A stretch of 32,856 nucleotides of DNA, from positions 1 to 32,856 of the forward strand of contig CALELI010000120.1 in the NCBI GenBank assembly GCA_937902455.1. Reading direction: 5' to 3'. The first letter of the stretch is position 1. Each line of letters begins with the position of its first letter. Made by a program: the position numbers and the translations under genes. The notes beneath the pieces are model-generated. The model was not told where the DNA came from, made no database searches, and worked only from the letters and a program-made list of their open reading frames with translations. This document shows, one piece after another, positions 6,863 through 16,000 of the stretch. Source of the DNA: an uncultured Prevotellaceae bacterium (GTDB lineage Bacteria; Bacteroidota; Bacteroidia; Bacteroidales; Bacteroidaceae).

Positions 6863-9679
6863 ATGAAAAGAATCTTTATGTTTGCAGCAGGAATGATATT
6901 CATGGCTGCAAGTGCTCTGGCTCAGCAGATGCCAGCAATCCCTGTCGATCCTCAGGTCAGAATCGGCAAGCTTGACAACGGAATGACCTACTACATCCGC
7001 CACAACGAATGGCCGGAACAGCGAGCAGACTTCTACATCGCCCAGAAGGTGGGAAGTATGCAGGAAGAGGAAAGTCAGAGAGGTCTGGCTCACTTCCTCG
7101 AGCACATGTGTTTCAACGGAACCACTCACTTCCCAGGTGACGGACTGAAGAGTTACCTGGAAACCATCGGTGTGAAGTTCGGCGAGAACCTCAACGCCTA
7201 CACAAGTTTCGACGAGACGGTATATAATATCAATAATGTACCAGTGATAAGCAATCCTGCTTCTCTTGACTCATGTCTGCTCATCCTCCACGACTGGAGT
7301 CACGACCTCCTGCTGGAAGGCAAGGAAATCGACAAGGAGCGTGGTGTCATCAACGAGGAATGGCGTATGCGAAGCAGTGCTCAGCAGCGTCTGTACGAGA
7401 AGTTGTTCCCGGCACTCTACGAAGGCAGCAAGTACGCAAACCGCATGCCTATCGGAACAATGGACATCGTGATGAACTTCCCTTATGACGCTATCCGCAG
7501 TTACTACAAGAAGTGGTATCGTCCTGACCTCCAGGGTATCGTGGTCGTAGGTGATGTGGATGTCGACAAGGTGGAACAGAAGATCAAGACTATGTTCGCC
7601 GACATCAAGCCAGTGGAGAATGCAGCTGAGAGAGTCTATTTCCCTGTAGAGAAGAACAAGGAACCTATCTTCGCAGTAGGCAAGGACAAGGAACAGCCTC
7701 GTTCAATGGCCTATCTCATGTGGAAGCAGGATGTCACTCCTGATGCCGAGAAGGGAAATCTCGGATATCTGCTCACACAGTATGTACAGAATGCCATCGC
7801 CACAATGTTTGACGGCCGTGTCAGCGAAATCATCATGAAGGACAACCCTCCATTCATTGCCGGAGGCATGGGATATGGCGACTACATCGTGTCGAAGACA
7901 ATGGACAACTTCCTTGCAATGGCTCTCTTCAAGGACAATGGCCACAAGGACGCCATCAAGGCTATCTACCGCGAAGTTCTCCGTGCCTACCGTCATGGAT
8001 TCACAGAGACTGAGTATATCCGTTTCAAGGAAGAGTTCAAGTCTTCCCTCGACAACCAGTACGAGAAGCGCAACAAGGTTTCCAACACTTCCTTCTGCGA
8101 GGAATACTATCGTCACTTCCTCGACAACGAGCCAATCCCAGGCATCGAGTGGGAACATCAGGTTTATCCGACTCTCATGGACCAGATTCCTCTCCAGGTC
8201 ATCAATCAGGCATTCCAGTCAGACTCCCTTGACCAGAACCTCGCCATCATGATGATGCTCCCTGACAAGGAAGGTATCGTAGAACCGACCAAGGACGAAA
8301 TCCTGTCAATCCTCAAGGAAGTCGAGGCAGAAGAAATCGAGGCCTACAAGGAAGAAGTGAGCAACGAGCCTCTCGTAGACGTAGCAGCCCTCAAGGGTTC
8401 GAAGATCAAGAAGCAGGCAGCAGGTCCTTGGGACAGCCAGGTAATCACTCTCGCAAACGGCATCAACATCTACGTGAAGAAGACTGACTATCAGCCAAAC
8501 AACATCTCGTTCGATGCAGAAAGCTGGGGCGGTATGTCTCTCTACAAGAAAGATTTCAACGACCTTCTCAACATCAGTTTCGCAGGCAAGATCGGTCTTG
8601 GCGGCTGGGGACAGTTCTCTGCAACCGACCTCCAGAAGAAACTCGCCGGCAAGCAGGCATCATGTTCTCCAACCATAGGAGTACGTTCTGAAGGCCTGAG
8701 CGGAAGATGTGTGACAAAGGACCTCGAGACTCTCCTCCAGCTCATCTACCTCAACTTCACTGCTCCACGCAGGGACGACGCTGCATTCTCTTCAACCATC
8801 CAGCGCACAAAGAGCCAGCTCCAGAATGCCGAGCTCCAGCCTACATCTGCTCTGCAGGACTCTATCGTCAGCACTCTCTATAACAACAACGACTATGCTC
8901 GCAAGGCAAAGGCAAAGGACTACGACAATATCAGCTACGACGAAGCAATGAAGTACTACAAGGAGCGTTTTGCCAATGCTGCCGACTTCACATTCTTCTT
9001 CACTGGCGACATCGACATCGAAGCTGCAAAGCCTCTCTTTGAGCTGTACCTCGGATCACTCCCTGTAACAAACAAGAAAGAGAAGTACAACCAGATAGAC
9101 CTCAAGATCACAGACAAGAACGTGACTAACGTGTTCCAGAAGAAGCAGGAAACTCCAATGGCATACTGTGTATTTGCCTACAAGGCAATGATGGACCATA
9201 ACCTGAAGAACGAGATTCAGCTCTCAATGCTCGACCAGATCATGAACATCCTCTTCACTGAGACAGTCCGTGAGGACGAAGGTGGTGCATACAGCGTAAG
9301 CGTGGCATCGAATGTATCTGACTATCCAGAGAAGTTCGGTCTCATCCAGATCGTACTCCCTACAGCTCCTGAAAAGCGTGTCAAGATGACCGAAGTAATC
9401 AACAACGGAATCGACAAGCTCGTCAGTGAAGGTCCTAAGGCAGAAGTGCTCGAGAAGGTTCGCGAATACATGCTCCGCAGCTACGACGAGAATGTCAAGA
9501 CCAACGGATTCTGGCTGAATGGTATCGTAACAAAGGTCACTGAGAACAAGGATATGATCACAGGCTACACTGACATCGTGAAGGCCGTGACAGCAAACGA
9601 CATGAAGGCTCTTGCAAAGAAAGTCCTCAAGGACGGTAACCGCATAGAAGTCACAATGACCGACGACACCAAGAAATAA
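6863..9679 (+). CDS. Exported M16 family (insulinase/pitrilysin-like) zinc peptidase
   Basis: A zinc metallopeptidase expected in the periplasm or outer membrane, where members degrade peptides. It begins with a classic signal peptide (MKRIFMFAAGM, ending ASALAQ); an in-frame ATG 8 codons earlier (6839) is possible but would blunt the signal. The inverted zinc motif HFLEH (codons 7091-7105) lies in an N-terminal M16 domain, with the third ligand in the block GVINEEW (~7352-7372). A second, inactive-type M16 domain pair fills the C-terminal half, so the 938 residues hold the four-domain clam shell of long M16 proteins. The gene is monocistronic, followed by a terminator. The substrate is unknown. 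Confidence 0.93.
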   Translation: MKRIFMFAAGMIFMAASALAQQMPAIPVDPQVRIGKLDNGMTYYIRHNEWPEQRADFYIAQKVGSMQEEESQRGLAHFLEHMCFNGTTHFPGDGLKSYLETIGVKFGENLNAYTSFDETVYNINNVPVISNPASLDSCLLILHDWSHDLLLEGKEIDKERGVINEEWRMRSSAQQRLYEKLFPALYEGSKYANRMPIGTMDIVMNFPYDAIRSYYKKWYRPDLQGIVVVGDVDVDKVEQKIKTMFADIKPVENAAERVYFPVEKNKEPIFAVGKDKEQPRSMAYLMWKQDVTPDAEKGNLGYLLTQYVQNAIATMFDGRVSEIIMKDNPPFIAGGMGYGDYIVSKTMDNFLAMALFKDNGHKDAIKAIYREVLRAYRHGFTETEYIRFKEEFKSSLDNQYEKRNKVSNTSFCEEYYRHFLDNEPIPGIEWEHQVYPTLMDQIPLQVINQAFQSDSLDQNLAIMMMLPDKEGIVEPTKDEILSILKEVEAEEIEAYKEEVSNEPLVDVAALKGSKIKKQAAGPWDSQVITLANGINIYVKKTDYQPNNISFDAESWGGMSLYKKDFNDLLNISFAGKIGLGGWGQFSATDLQKKLAGKQASCSPTIGVRSEGLSGRCVTKDLETLLQLIYLNFTAPRRDDAAFSSTIQRTKSQLQNAELQPTSALQDSIVSTLYNNNDYARKAKAKDYDNISYDEAMKYYKERFANAADFTFFFTGDIDIEAAKPLFELYLGSLPVTNKKEKYNQIDLKITDKNVTNVFQKKQETPMAYCVFAYKAMMDHNLKNEIQLSMLDQIMNILFTETVREDEGGAYSVSVASNVSDYPEKFGLIQIVLPTAPEKRVKMTEVINNGIDKLVSEGPKAEVLEKVREYMLRSYDENVKTNGFWLNGIVTKVTENKDMITGYTDIVKAVTANDMKALAKKVLKDGNRIEVTMTDDTKK

Positions 9680-9700
9680 TCCCACACAGATACCAATCAC

Positions 9701-9736
9701 AAAAAGGAGCCATCCCGCAAAGATGACTCCTTTTTG
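9701..9736. terminator. Bidirectional intrinsic terminator
   Basis: AAAAAGGAG at 9701-9709 pairs with CTCCTTTTT at 9727-9735, with extra pairing CATC/GATG inside. T-runs exist on both strands, so it can serve both the M16 gene (plus) and glsB (minus), whose stops flank it. Confidence 0.85.
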
Positions 9737-9775
9737 TTATTTCATGACCTGCCCGGGAGAGATTGAGGTTGGCCG

Positions 9776-10804
9776 TTATTTCTTGACCTTGTTGATTCCA
9801 GAAACGATGCGCGACATTCCCGTGATAGATTCCTTGACCAGTTCCGGATGTTCCTCCACGAAGGAGTCAATATGGCGCATACGCTTGTTGTCGATGATTT
9901 CGTCGATTGCAATGAGGATTCCCGTCTCCTCCACATCACCGAAACCGTCGTTGATGGCTGTTCCGAAGAAACGCATGGTAGGGGAAAGACTCATGTAGGC
10001 ATTTACGAGTGGAGGTATGTTGAGGCCGCACTGACGGATTTCACGGTTGAGGATGATATAGTCATCCTTGAAACTGTCACTTGTGAATATCTTGTCGAAT
10101 TCAGCCGGGTCGTGTTCAATCTGTATTGGAGTCATCGGTACGATGAGGCTGTCAGAATCAGGGAAATGCTTGCGAAGGAAATAGAGAATCATGTCGCGAC
10201 AACGACGGTTGTAAGATGGATACATTGTCATCTTTCCGAAGAAGTACTTGCAGTTTGGCATGATCACAGAGAGTGCTCCAAGTCCGTCCCAGAGGTTATC
10301 GAGTGCGAACAGTCCTTTCGAGTTGGCCCGTGTGTTCTGGTATTCCAGTGTCACGAACGAGCGTCCCAGCTCTACCGTATATGGAATATATTCCTTGATG
10401 AACTTGTCGGAGAAATGGAACATGTGGGAAGTGGCAAGTATCGGCTGACCATTCTCGCTGTATCTCACGTCTGAACCGAGGAGATACCGATATCCACCTA
10501 TGATTTCCTCTGCTTCCGGATCCCAGACAACGAGTTGCTTGTATGGGTTTTCGCACGTGTCAAACTCATCGAGGTCAATTGCCTTTCCCGTGCCGCCGCC
10601 AGCTGCACGGAATGCAATCTCGCGGAGACGGCCTATTTCCGTGACTACGTTTGGCGAATCCTGCCAGGTGACTATATATATGCTGTTTCCGCTACGGTTT
10701 GTAGTCCTGAGTTTCTTGTCGGGAGTGAGTTCAGCCTTAAGCAGATCACGGCTGACTGGATCAATAATCTTCTCTTCCATTATCGCAAGTTGTTCATTTT
10801 TCAT
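9776..10804 (-). CDS. glsB: GNAT-type N-acyltransferase, probable glycine lipid synthase subunit GlsB
   Basis: Predicted to transfer a 3-hydroxyacyl chain to the amino group of glycine, the first step of glycine-lipid (and commendamide-like) synthesis, at the cytoplasmic membrane. The 342 residues match the hemolysin-like/OlsB-type acyltransferase family (Acetyltransf_5): IGRLREIAFRAAGGGTGKAI, then GGYRYLLG, ELGRSFV and LWDGLGAL. It follows the O-acyltransferase gene by 3 bp, and in Bacteroides thetaiotaomicron such a pair (glsB, glsA) makes glycine lipids. An ornithine-lipid OlsB activity is the main alternative. The first residues MKNEQ are encoded by a heptad repeat; ATG at 10780 (MEEKIID) is an alternative start. 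Confidence 0.78.
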   Translation of the reverse strand: MKNEQLAIMEEKIIDPVSRDLLKAELTPDKKLRTTNRSGNSIYIVTWQDSPNVVTEIGRLREIAFRAAGGGTGKAIDLDEFDTCENPYKQLVVWDPEAEEIIGGYRYLLGSDVRYSENGQPILATSHMFHFSDKFIKEYIPYTVELGRSFVTLEYQNTRANSKGLFALDNLWDGLGALSVIMPNCKYFFGKMTMYPSYNRRCRDMILYFLRKHFPDSDSLIVPMTPIQIEHDPAEFDKIFTSDSFKDDYIILNREIRQCGLNIPPLVNAYMSLSPTMRFFGTAINDGFGDVEETGILIAIDEIIDNKRMRHIDSFVEEHPELVKESITGMSRIVSGINKVKK

Positions 10805-10819
10805 TCTTCATTTTTCATT
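10792..10819. repeat. Heptad array across the glsA stop and glsB start
   Basis: Four units on the coding (minus) strand: AATGAAA, AATGAAG, AATGAAA, AATGAAC. The glsA stop TGA (10808-10810) overlaps the ATG of the second unit. The glsB start is the ATG of the third unit (10804). Each unit offers an ATGA stop/start overlap. Confidence 0.9.
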
Positions 10820-11659
10820 GTCCGGGTTCAGCTCGTACACCTTCTCCTTCACCCATTGAGCCCATTCCTGCCTTGTCTTCGAATCGTCGAAGGTCTGCCA
10901 GGGAATCGGTTCCCCGAAGGTTACCGTGAATTTCTGTCCTACATTCTTGTACATCTCGTCGACAAGGAAGAGCATGGCGAGGTTGAATTTCAGTCCGAGC
11001 CGCTTACTCCAGTTGGCGATATTGTAGAACTTGTCAGAATTCCGGCCTGAGAAATGGATTGGTATCACATCTCTCTGGTACTGGACACTCTTGGCGACGA
11101 AGGTCTTTGTCCAAGGCAAATCCCTGATGGTTCCGTCTGGCTGTTTCCGGCTACAGAGTCCGGCAGGGAACATCAGGACATTATTGTCCGAAGCAAATGC
11201 TGCGTCGACCATTCTCGGGAAATCACGGCTCTGGCTACCCGTCTTGTTTATTGGCACACAGAGCGGAGCGAGTCCCTTGAGATTCATCAAGACATCGTTG
11301 ACAAGATACTTTATCTTACTGCCGTATCTGTGGCACAGGATAGAGCCCAGAGCCACTCCGTCAATACCTCCCATTGGGTGGTTGCTGACAAAGGTGTAGT
11401 AACGACCTCCGGAATTGTCGGGAAGTGCATCGATGCCTCTGACATCATTCTCCATCCTGAGATACGAGAGACACTCATCGAGCCAGTCCATTCCCACTTT
11501 CTCCTTCGCAAGGACAGTAAGAAGATAGTTGTTGTCATCTTCGTGGAGAATCTTCCTCAGCCACGATATCACAGGGCGTGGGATGTATTTGTACTTACTC
11601 CCTGCCTTCGACCTGATTATCTGGTCGACATCAATGGCATATTGTTCTCCGTCAGTCAT
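10808..11659 (-). CDS. glsA: Lysophospholipid-type O-acyltransferase, probable glycine lipid subunit GlsA
   Basis: Predicted membrane-associated acyltransferase adding the second, ester-linked acyl chain to an N-acyl-3-hydroxyacyl glycine. The 283 residues show the PlsC-like fold used by hemolysin-type acyltransferases. The catalytic motif is NHPMGGIDG (His94 to Asp100, the spaced variant common in this family), followed by the substrate block MFPAGLCSRK and IPIHFSGRNS. It comes first in a two-gene unit with the N-acyltransferase. A promoter lies 20 bp upstream of its start. The C-terminus (DNEK) is written by heptad-repeat DNA. Function is inferred from the pair; a general 1-acylglycerol-phosphate acyltransferase is the alternative. 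Confidence 0.78.
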   Translation of the reverse strand: MTDGEQYAIDVDQIIRSKAGSKYKYIPRPVISWLRKILHEDDNNYLLTVLAKEKVGMDWLDECLSYLRMENDVRGIDALPDNSGGRYYTFVSNHPMGGIDGVALGSILCHRYGSKIKYLVNDVLMNLKGLAPLCVPINKTGSQSRDFPRMVDAAFASDNNVLMFPAGLCSRKQPDGTIRDLPWTKTFVAKSVQYQRDVIPIHFSGRNSDKFYNIANWSKRLGLKFNLAMLFLVDEMYKNVGQKFTVTFGEPIPWQTFDDSKTRQEWAQWVKEKVYELNPDNEK

Positions 11660-11678
11660 AGTTGATGAATATATTCGG

Positions 11679-11686
11679 CAAAGTTA
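11679..11686 (-). promoter_or_regulatory. Promoter -7 box for glsA-glsB
   Basis: On the minus strand TAACTTTG matches TAnnTTTG, about 20 bp from the glsA start, giving a very short leader. The place where a -33 TTTG should be is occupied by a heptad array (11695-11722). Confidence 0.6.
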
Positions 11687-11694
11687 CGAATAAA

Positions 11695-11722
11695 AATGAA
11701 TAATGAATAATGAATAGTGAAA
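11695..11722. repeat. Heptad array in the glsA promoter region
   Basis: Units AATGAAT, AATGAAT, AATGAAT, AGTGAAA on the plus strand. They lie between recO and glsA and cover the -33 region of the glsA promoter. A change in copy number would alter the sequence there by 7 bp steps. Confidence 0.8.
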
Positions 11723-11744
11723 TTTTTTAACAAAAAGTAAGTAA

Positions 11745-12449
11745 CTATTCAAACAATGACCTAAGCACATCCAGAGATTTCAGCCGAGGAAAGCCCGGGA
11801 TATGAATCATGAAATAGTCGTTGAGGACTTCCAGACAACGCTGGCGTTGATGACGCGAGAGAGGATAATGGTGAAGGTTGGAGTAATCCATGTGGAAAAG
11901 ATAAGGTAATGTCCTGGCCTCATCCGGAGCAAGAAAGTAAGGGTGATAAGGCTGGCGAGGCTTGTAGCTTCCATCCATAAGATCAAAGAAAGCAGATGGG
12001 GAATACCCGTCGAGATTCGGCATCACACCCAGAAAGCGAGTGAGGTGTTCAAGGAATACAATATGGAAATTGGCAAAGTGGTCCTCCACCGTGTCAAGCC
12101 AGAGGAGGGAGTCCTCTATATATTTATAAAGAGGTGTGTTCGGACCTTCTTCCCTGAGTGCGTTCGAAAGGAATTCCACGACGAACATTGATATGATTGA
12201 CTTCACAGGATCAAGCCGGAGATTATGCATCACCGTCTGCCCGGCAATGGCGGAAAGGCTGGTGATGGACTGCAAGTTCCTGTTCGGGTGAATCTCGATG
12301 TCAAATTCCAGGATGGAAAGTGGCGATAACTTCGCCTTCATCGGCAGGACAAACGACATACGTCCGCGAGTTTCCGTAAACATATCGACTATCTGTTTCT
12401 TGTCGCTATATTTTACGATTCTGATGACTATTCCCCTGATTTTTTCCAT
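11745..12449 (-). CDS. recO: DNA repair protein RecO
   Basis: A cytoplasmic mediator that helps RecR load RecA on SSB-coated single-stranded DNA in gap repair. The start at 12449 (MEKIRGIVIRIVKYSD) gives 234 residues. An in-frame ATG ten codons upstream (12479) is rejected because the -7 box at 12458-12465 lies between the two. The N-terminal OB-fold (residues ~1-80) is followed by the helical RecO domain with FFDLMDG. I see no CxxC zinc cluster, unlike many RecO proteins outside this phylum. It is transcribed divergently from tRNA-Glu/rpsT and has a leader of only a few bases. glsA follows downstream but has its own promoter. Confidence 0.9.
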   Translation of the reverse strand: MEKIRGIVIRIVKYSDKKQIVDMFTETRGRMSFVLPMKAKLSPLSILEFDIEIHPNRNLQSITSLSAIAGQTVMHNLRLDPVKSIISMFVVEFLSNALREEGPNTPLYKYIEDSLLWLDTVEDHFANFHIVFLEHLTRFLGVMPNLDGYSPSAFFDLMDGSYKPRQPYHPYFLAPDEARTLPYLFHMDYSNLHHYPLSRHQRQRCLEVLNDYFMIHIPGFPRLKSLDVLRSLFE

Positions 12450-12457
12450 TTCTGACG

Positions 12458-12465
12458 CAAAATTA
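12458..12465 (-). promoter_or_regulatory. Promoter -7 box for recO
   Basis: On the minus strand TAATTTTG ends 9 bp before the ATG at 12449. A transcript starting at the usual distance would be leaderless or nearly so. No clear -33 TTTG is seen. Confidence 0.55.
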
Positions 12466-12485
12466 AAAAAAATTTGCAAGAAATC

Positions 12486-12516
12486 ATTGTAGATATAAAT
12501 ATTTTTCCTACCTTTG
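12486..12516 (+). promoter_or_regulatory. Promoter for tRNA-Glu and rpsT
   Basis: ATTG (12486-12489), 19 bp, TACCTTTG (12509-12516) match the Bacteroidetes consensus. It lies about 50 bp upstream of the tRNA and faces away from the recO promoter. Confidence 0.8.
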
Positions 12517-12567
12517 CACCCGCAAAATCTGTTAAAGCATGATTTCGCTTGGCTTCGGCCACAGGCT

Positions 12568-12639
12568 GGTCCCTTCGTCTATCGGCTAGGACGAGAGATT
12601 TTCATTCTCTAAAGAGCAGTTCGATTCTGCTAGGGACTA
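12568..12639 (+). tRNA. tRNA-Glu (anticodon UUC)
   Basis: A full cloverleaf can be drawn in 72 nt: acceptor GGTCCCT/AGGGACT (with a G-U first pair), D-stem GTCT/GGAC, anticodon stem AGAGA/TCTCT with loop TTTTCAT (anticodon TTC), variable AAAG, and T-arm AGCAG-TTCGATT-CTGCT. The CCA end is not encoded. It lies 31 bp upstream of rpsT and appears to share its transcript. Confidence 0.95.
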
Positions 12640-12670
12640 CTAAGAATGAAATAATAAATAACAACAAGAA

Positions 12671-12922
12671 ATGGCAAATCACAAATCAACACTAAAGCGT
12701 ATTCGCCAGAACGCAACAAGAAAAGAGCACAATCACTATTACGCAAAGACTATGCGTAATGCATTGCGCGATTTCCGCAAGGCTGGCGAAGCTGAGGCAA
12801 AGGAAATGTTTCCAAAGCTCCAGAAGATGCTTGACAAGTTGGCTAAGAAGAACATTATTCACAAGAATAAGGCAGCCAATTTGAAATCTGGTGCAGCACA
12901 GCACCTTGCTAAGTTAGCATAA
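12671..12922 (+). CDS. rpsT: 30S ribosomal protein S20
   Basis: A small basic protein that binds 16S rRNA near its 5' domain early in 30S assembly. The 83 residues begin MANHKSTLKRIRQNATRKEH and end GAAQHLAKLA, the usual S20 pattern and length. The start follows an A-rich leader without a Shine-Dalgarno site. It is apparently cotranscribed with tRNA-Glu and is ended by a strong terminator that begins at its stop codon. Confidence 0.98.
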   Translation: MANHKSTLKRIRQNATRKEHNHYYAKTMRNALRDFRKAGEAEAKEMFPKLQKMLDKLAKKNIIHKNKAANLKSGAAQHLAKLA

Positions 12923-12950
12923 AAAAAGGAGTTCCAAACTCCTTTTTTTA
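12921..12950 (+). terminator. Intrinsic terminator of rpsT
   Basis: A long perfect stem (AAAAAAAGGAGTT with AACTCCTTTTTTT, loop CCA) begins within the stop codon and ends in a T-run. Because it is symmetric it could work on either strand. Confidence 0.92.
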
Positions 12951-13002
12951 TTTGTTACCAAAAGAAACACCATCAAAACATTAACGTCAGACAGAACCTT
13001 AC

Positions 13003-16000
13003 ATGAGAAGATTTTCTTTCTTTCCTGTTCTTGCAGCAGTATTTTTGTTATTCATGCATGCAGTACAGGTTTTTTCGTTTAACAACATAGTTCCGACCAA
13101 TAAAGTCACGGCAGAAGACGAGCCAGTCAACGACTGGGAGAATCCTCAAGTTCTGGGAATAAACAAGGAACCCTACCATGCCACACTCACATTACCGTCA
13201 AGACGATACGAATGCGGGGAATGCACGTCGCTGGACGGAATATGGAAATTCAAATGGTATCCACGTCCGGAACAGAGGTCATTGGACTTTCACGACGAGA
13301 ATTTCGATGCCTTTGGCTGGAATGACATAGTTGTACCTGGCGAATGGCAGATGCAAGGTTATGGCGTTCCAATATATACCAACTGGACTATGCCTTTCAA
13401 GAAAGACCAGCCAAGAGTCATGTCAGACCCTCCTCAGAACTATTACACATACGTCAACAGAAACCCTGTCGGACAATACGTGACTACATTCAACATTGAG
13501 GAGACTAAGTCTCCAAAAACATATTACCTACATTTTGCCGGTGTGGAATCAGCCATGTATGTATGGGTGAACGGTCAGAAAGTAGGATACAGCCAGAACT
13601 CAATGTCTCCTGCCGAGTTCAACATCACGTCGTATGTCCATGCCGGAGAGAACAGGCTGGCAGTCGAGGTTTATTCGTATTGTGACGGCAGTTATCTTGA
13701 AGATCAGGATATGTGGCGCCTTTCCGGAATCTTCCGTTCAGTCGACCTGTGGACAAGACCAGAAGTGCATATTTCCGATTATACAATCACAGCCATTCCT
13801 AATGACGATTTCAGCAGTGCTGTAGCCAACATGAAATTCCAGCTGACCAATCTGTCAAAGAAGTCAGGAAAGAACATTGACCTGAAAGTCTCTGTCAATG
13901 GTAAGAACAACAGAGGTGCTGCCATGACGTACACTGCTGCAACAAATGTCAAGAAGATTGATTCAGGAAGTGAAGCCATGCTTGAACTCACTATCAACAT
14001 GGACAATCCGGCGTTGTGGTCTTCTGAGAAACCAAATCTCTATGATGTCGATATCGTGTTAAGCAGCAAGGGAATCGAACTGGAACATTTCAAGAATCAT
14101 CTGGGTGTCAGAAAGATTGAACACAGTACAGAGGTAGTCTATTATAATGGCAAAGACATCAAGATTAAAGGCGTGAACAGGCATGAATTCCATCCCAGAA
14201 CTGGTCGTACCATGAACCGGGAACTAATGGAACTTGACTTGAAGCTTATAAAACAGGCAAACATCAATCTTATCAGATGCTCGCATTATCCTGATGATCC
14301 GCTGTTCTACGAGCTCTGTGATGTCTATGGTCTGTATGTTATGGATGAGGCAAACCAGGAGAGCCACGACTATGGTCTGAGGAACCGCGAACTTGGTGAC
14401 AATCCAGACTGGACCAAGGCCCATCTCGACAGGGCCGAGGCATTGGTTGCCAGAGACAGGAACTGGCCATGCGTCCTGATATGGTCGCTTGGAAATGAAG
14501 GCGGAAGGGGCATCAATTCTATCGCAATGGCGGAAAAAGTCCGTTCAATGGATTCAACCCGACTTGTCTTCAGTGACACAGACCGCGACATTTCCGACTT
14601 CTATGATGATGGTTACATCCATCCAGACAAGGTGGCTGCCGAGGCAAGAGAAATTACGGACAGGCCTTTCTTCATGAGAGAATATGCCTATGCAGGTGGA
14701 AATTCACTTGGCAACTACAAGGATTATGCAGACGTAATCAATTCCGACCCAAGCAACCTCGGCGCTGTCATCTGGGAATGGTGCGACCACGGTATTGAAA
14801 AGAAAATCGGAAGCAATGTGCAGAAATATCCTGCCGACCCATTCTCTCTCGAAATCAAGGACGACGAGTATTTTGCATATGGCGGTGACTTCGGCGATGT
14901 TCCGAACTCCTCGACCACCTGTATAAACGGCATTGTCCGCGCAGACAGAAAACCATATCCTCAATATTATGAGGCTCAGAAAGTCAATCAGTTCCTGAAC
15001 TTCAAACTGGTTTCGTCGAGCAACATACAGATTATTAATACATACAAATTCACTGACGCCGAAGAGTTTGATTATTTCTACGAGTTCGTAGATGACGGAA
15101 AAGTGGTCTATTCTGCCGAACAGCCAATCAACACAAACGGCATTCTTGAAATCCCCACATTCGATGATACGAAGGGTGATGTCTTCCTGAATGTATATGC
15201 TCGGCTCCGTCGTCCGACAATCTGGGCTGATGCAGGTTTCACAGTTGCCAAGGAACAGTTCCAGCTCATTGAAAACCCTGCAGTAAAGCTTGTCGCCGGA
15301 TCCTCTGTCCCAACAGTTAAGGAACAGGATAATTGCTATGTCGTCACCACAGGTCAGGAAACAGTGAACATTGAAAAATCTACCGGAAATCTGACTTCAT
15401 GGAAACACGGCTCGACCGAACTTCTCAGGGGTCCACTTCAGCCTTACTTCTGGAAAGTGGCAACTGAAAACCAGAAGCACAATAACTATAACCGCAGACT
15501 TGGCCCTTGGAAGAATGCCGGAGAGACTATGAAAATGGTTTCTGCAACAGTCGGAGAGCAGGACGGCCTTCTTGTACTCACCTTCAAGAAGGAAATCGAA
15601 CTTGGCGCAAATTATACCTTGACATATAAGATTAACTCAGACGGAAAAATCATAGTACAGGCAGATTACAAGCCAGTCAAAGAAAACCTGCCGTTGATGC
15701 CGAAGTTTGGCATGAAGATGTTGATCAACGCCGACATGGACAACATAACATGGTATGGTCGAGGCATTCATGAAAACTATCCAGACAGAAAGTCATCTGA
15801 GTTCATCGGAGAATACAATATGTCTCTCAAGGACTTCGTGGTCAACTATCCTGCTCCTCAGGAGAACGGAAACCGATGCGACACCAGATGGGTCACTTTC
15901 TCTGACGGAACACAAAAGATTCGAATAGAGGGACTACAGCCACTTTGCTTCAAGGCATGGCCATGGGCTGAGGAGGACATTGAAAATGCCAGACATCCTC

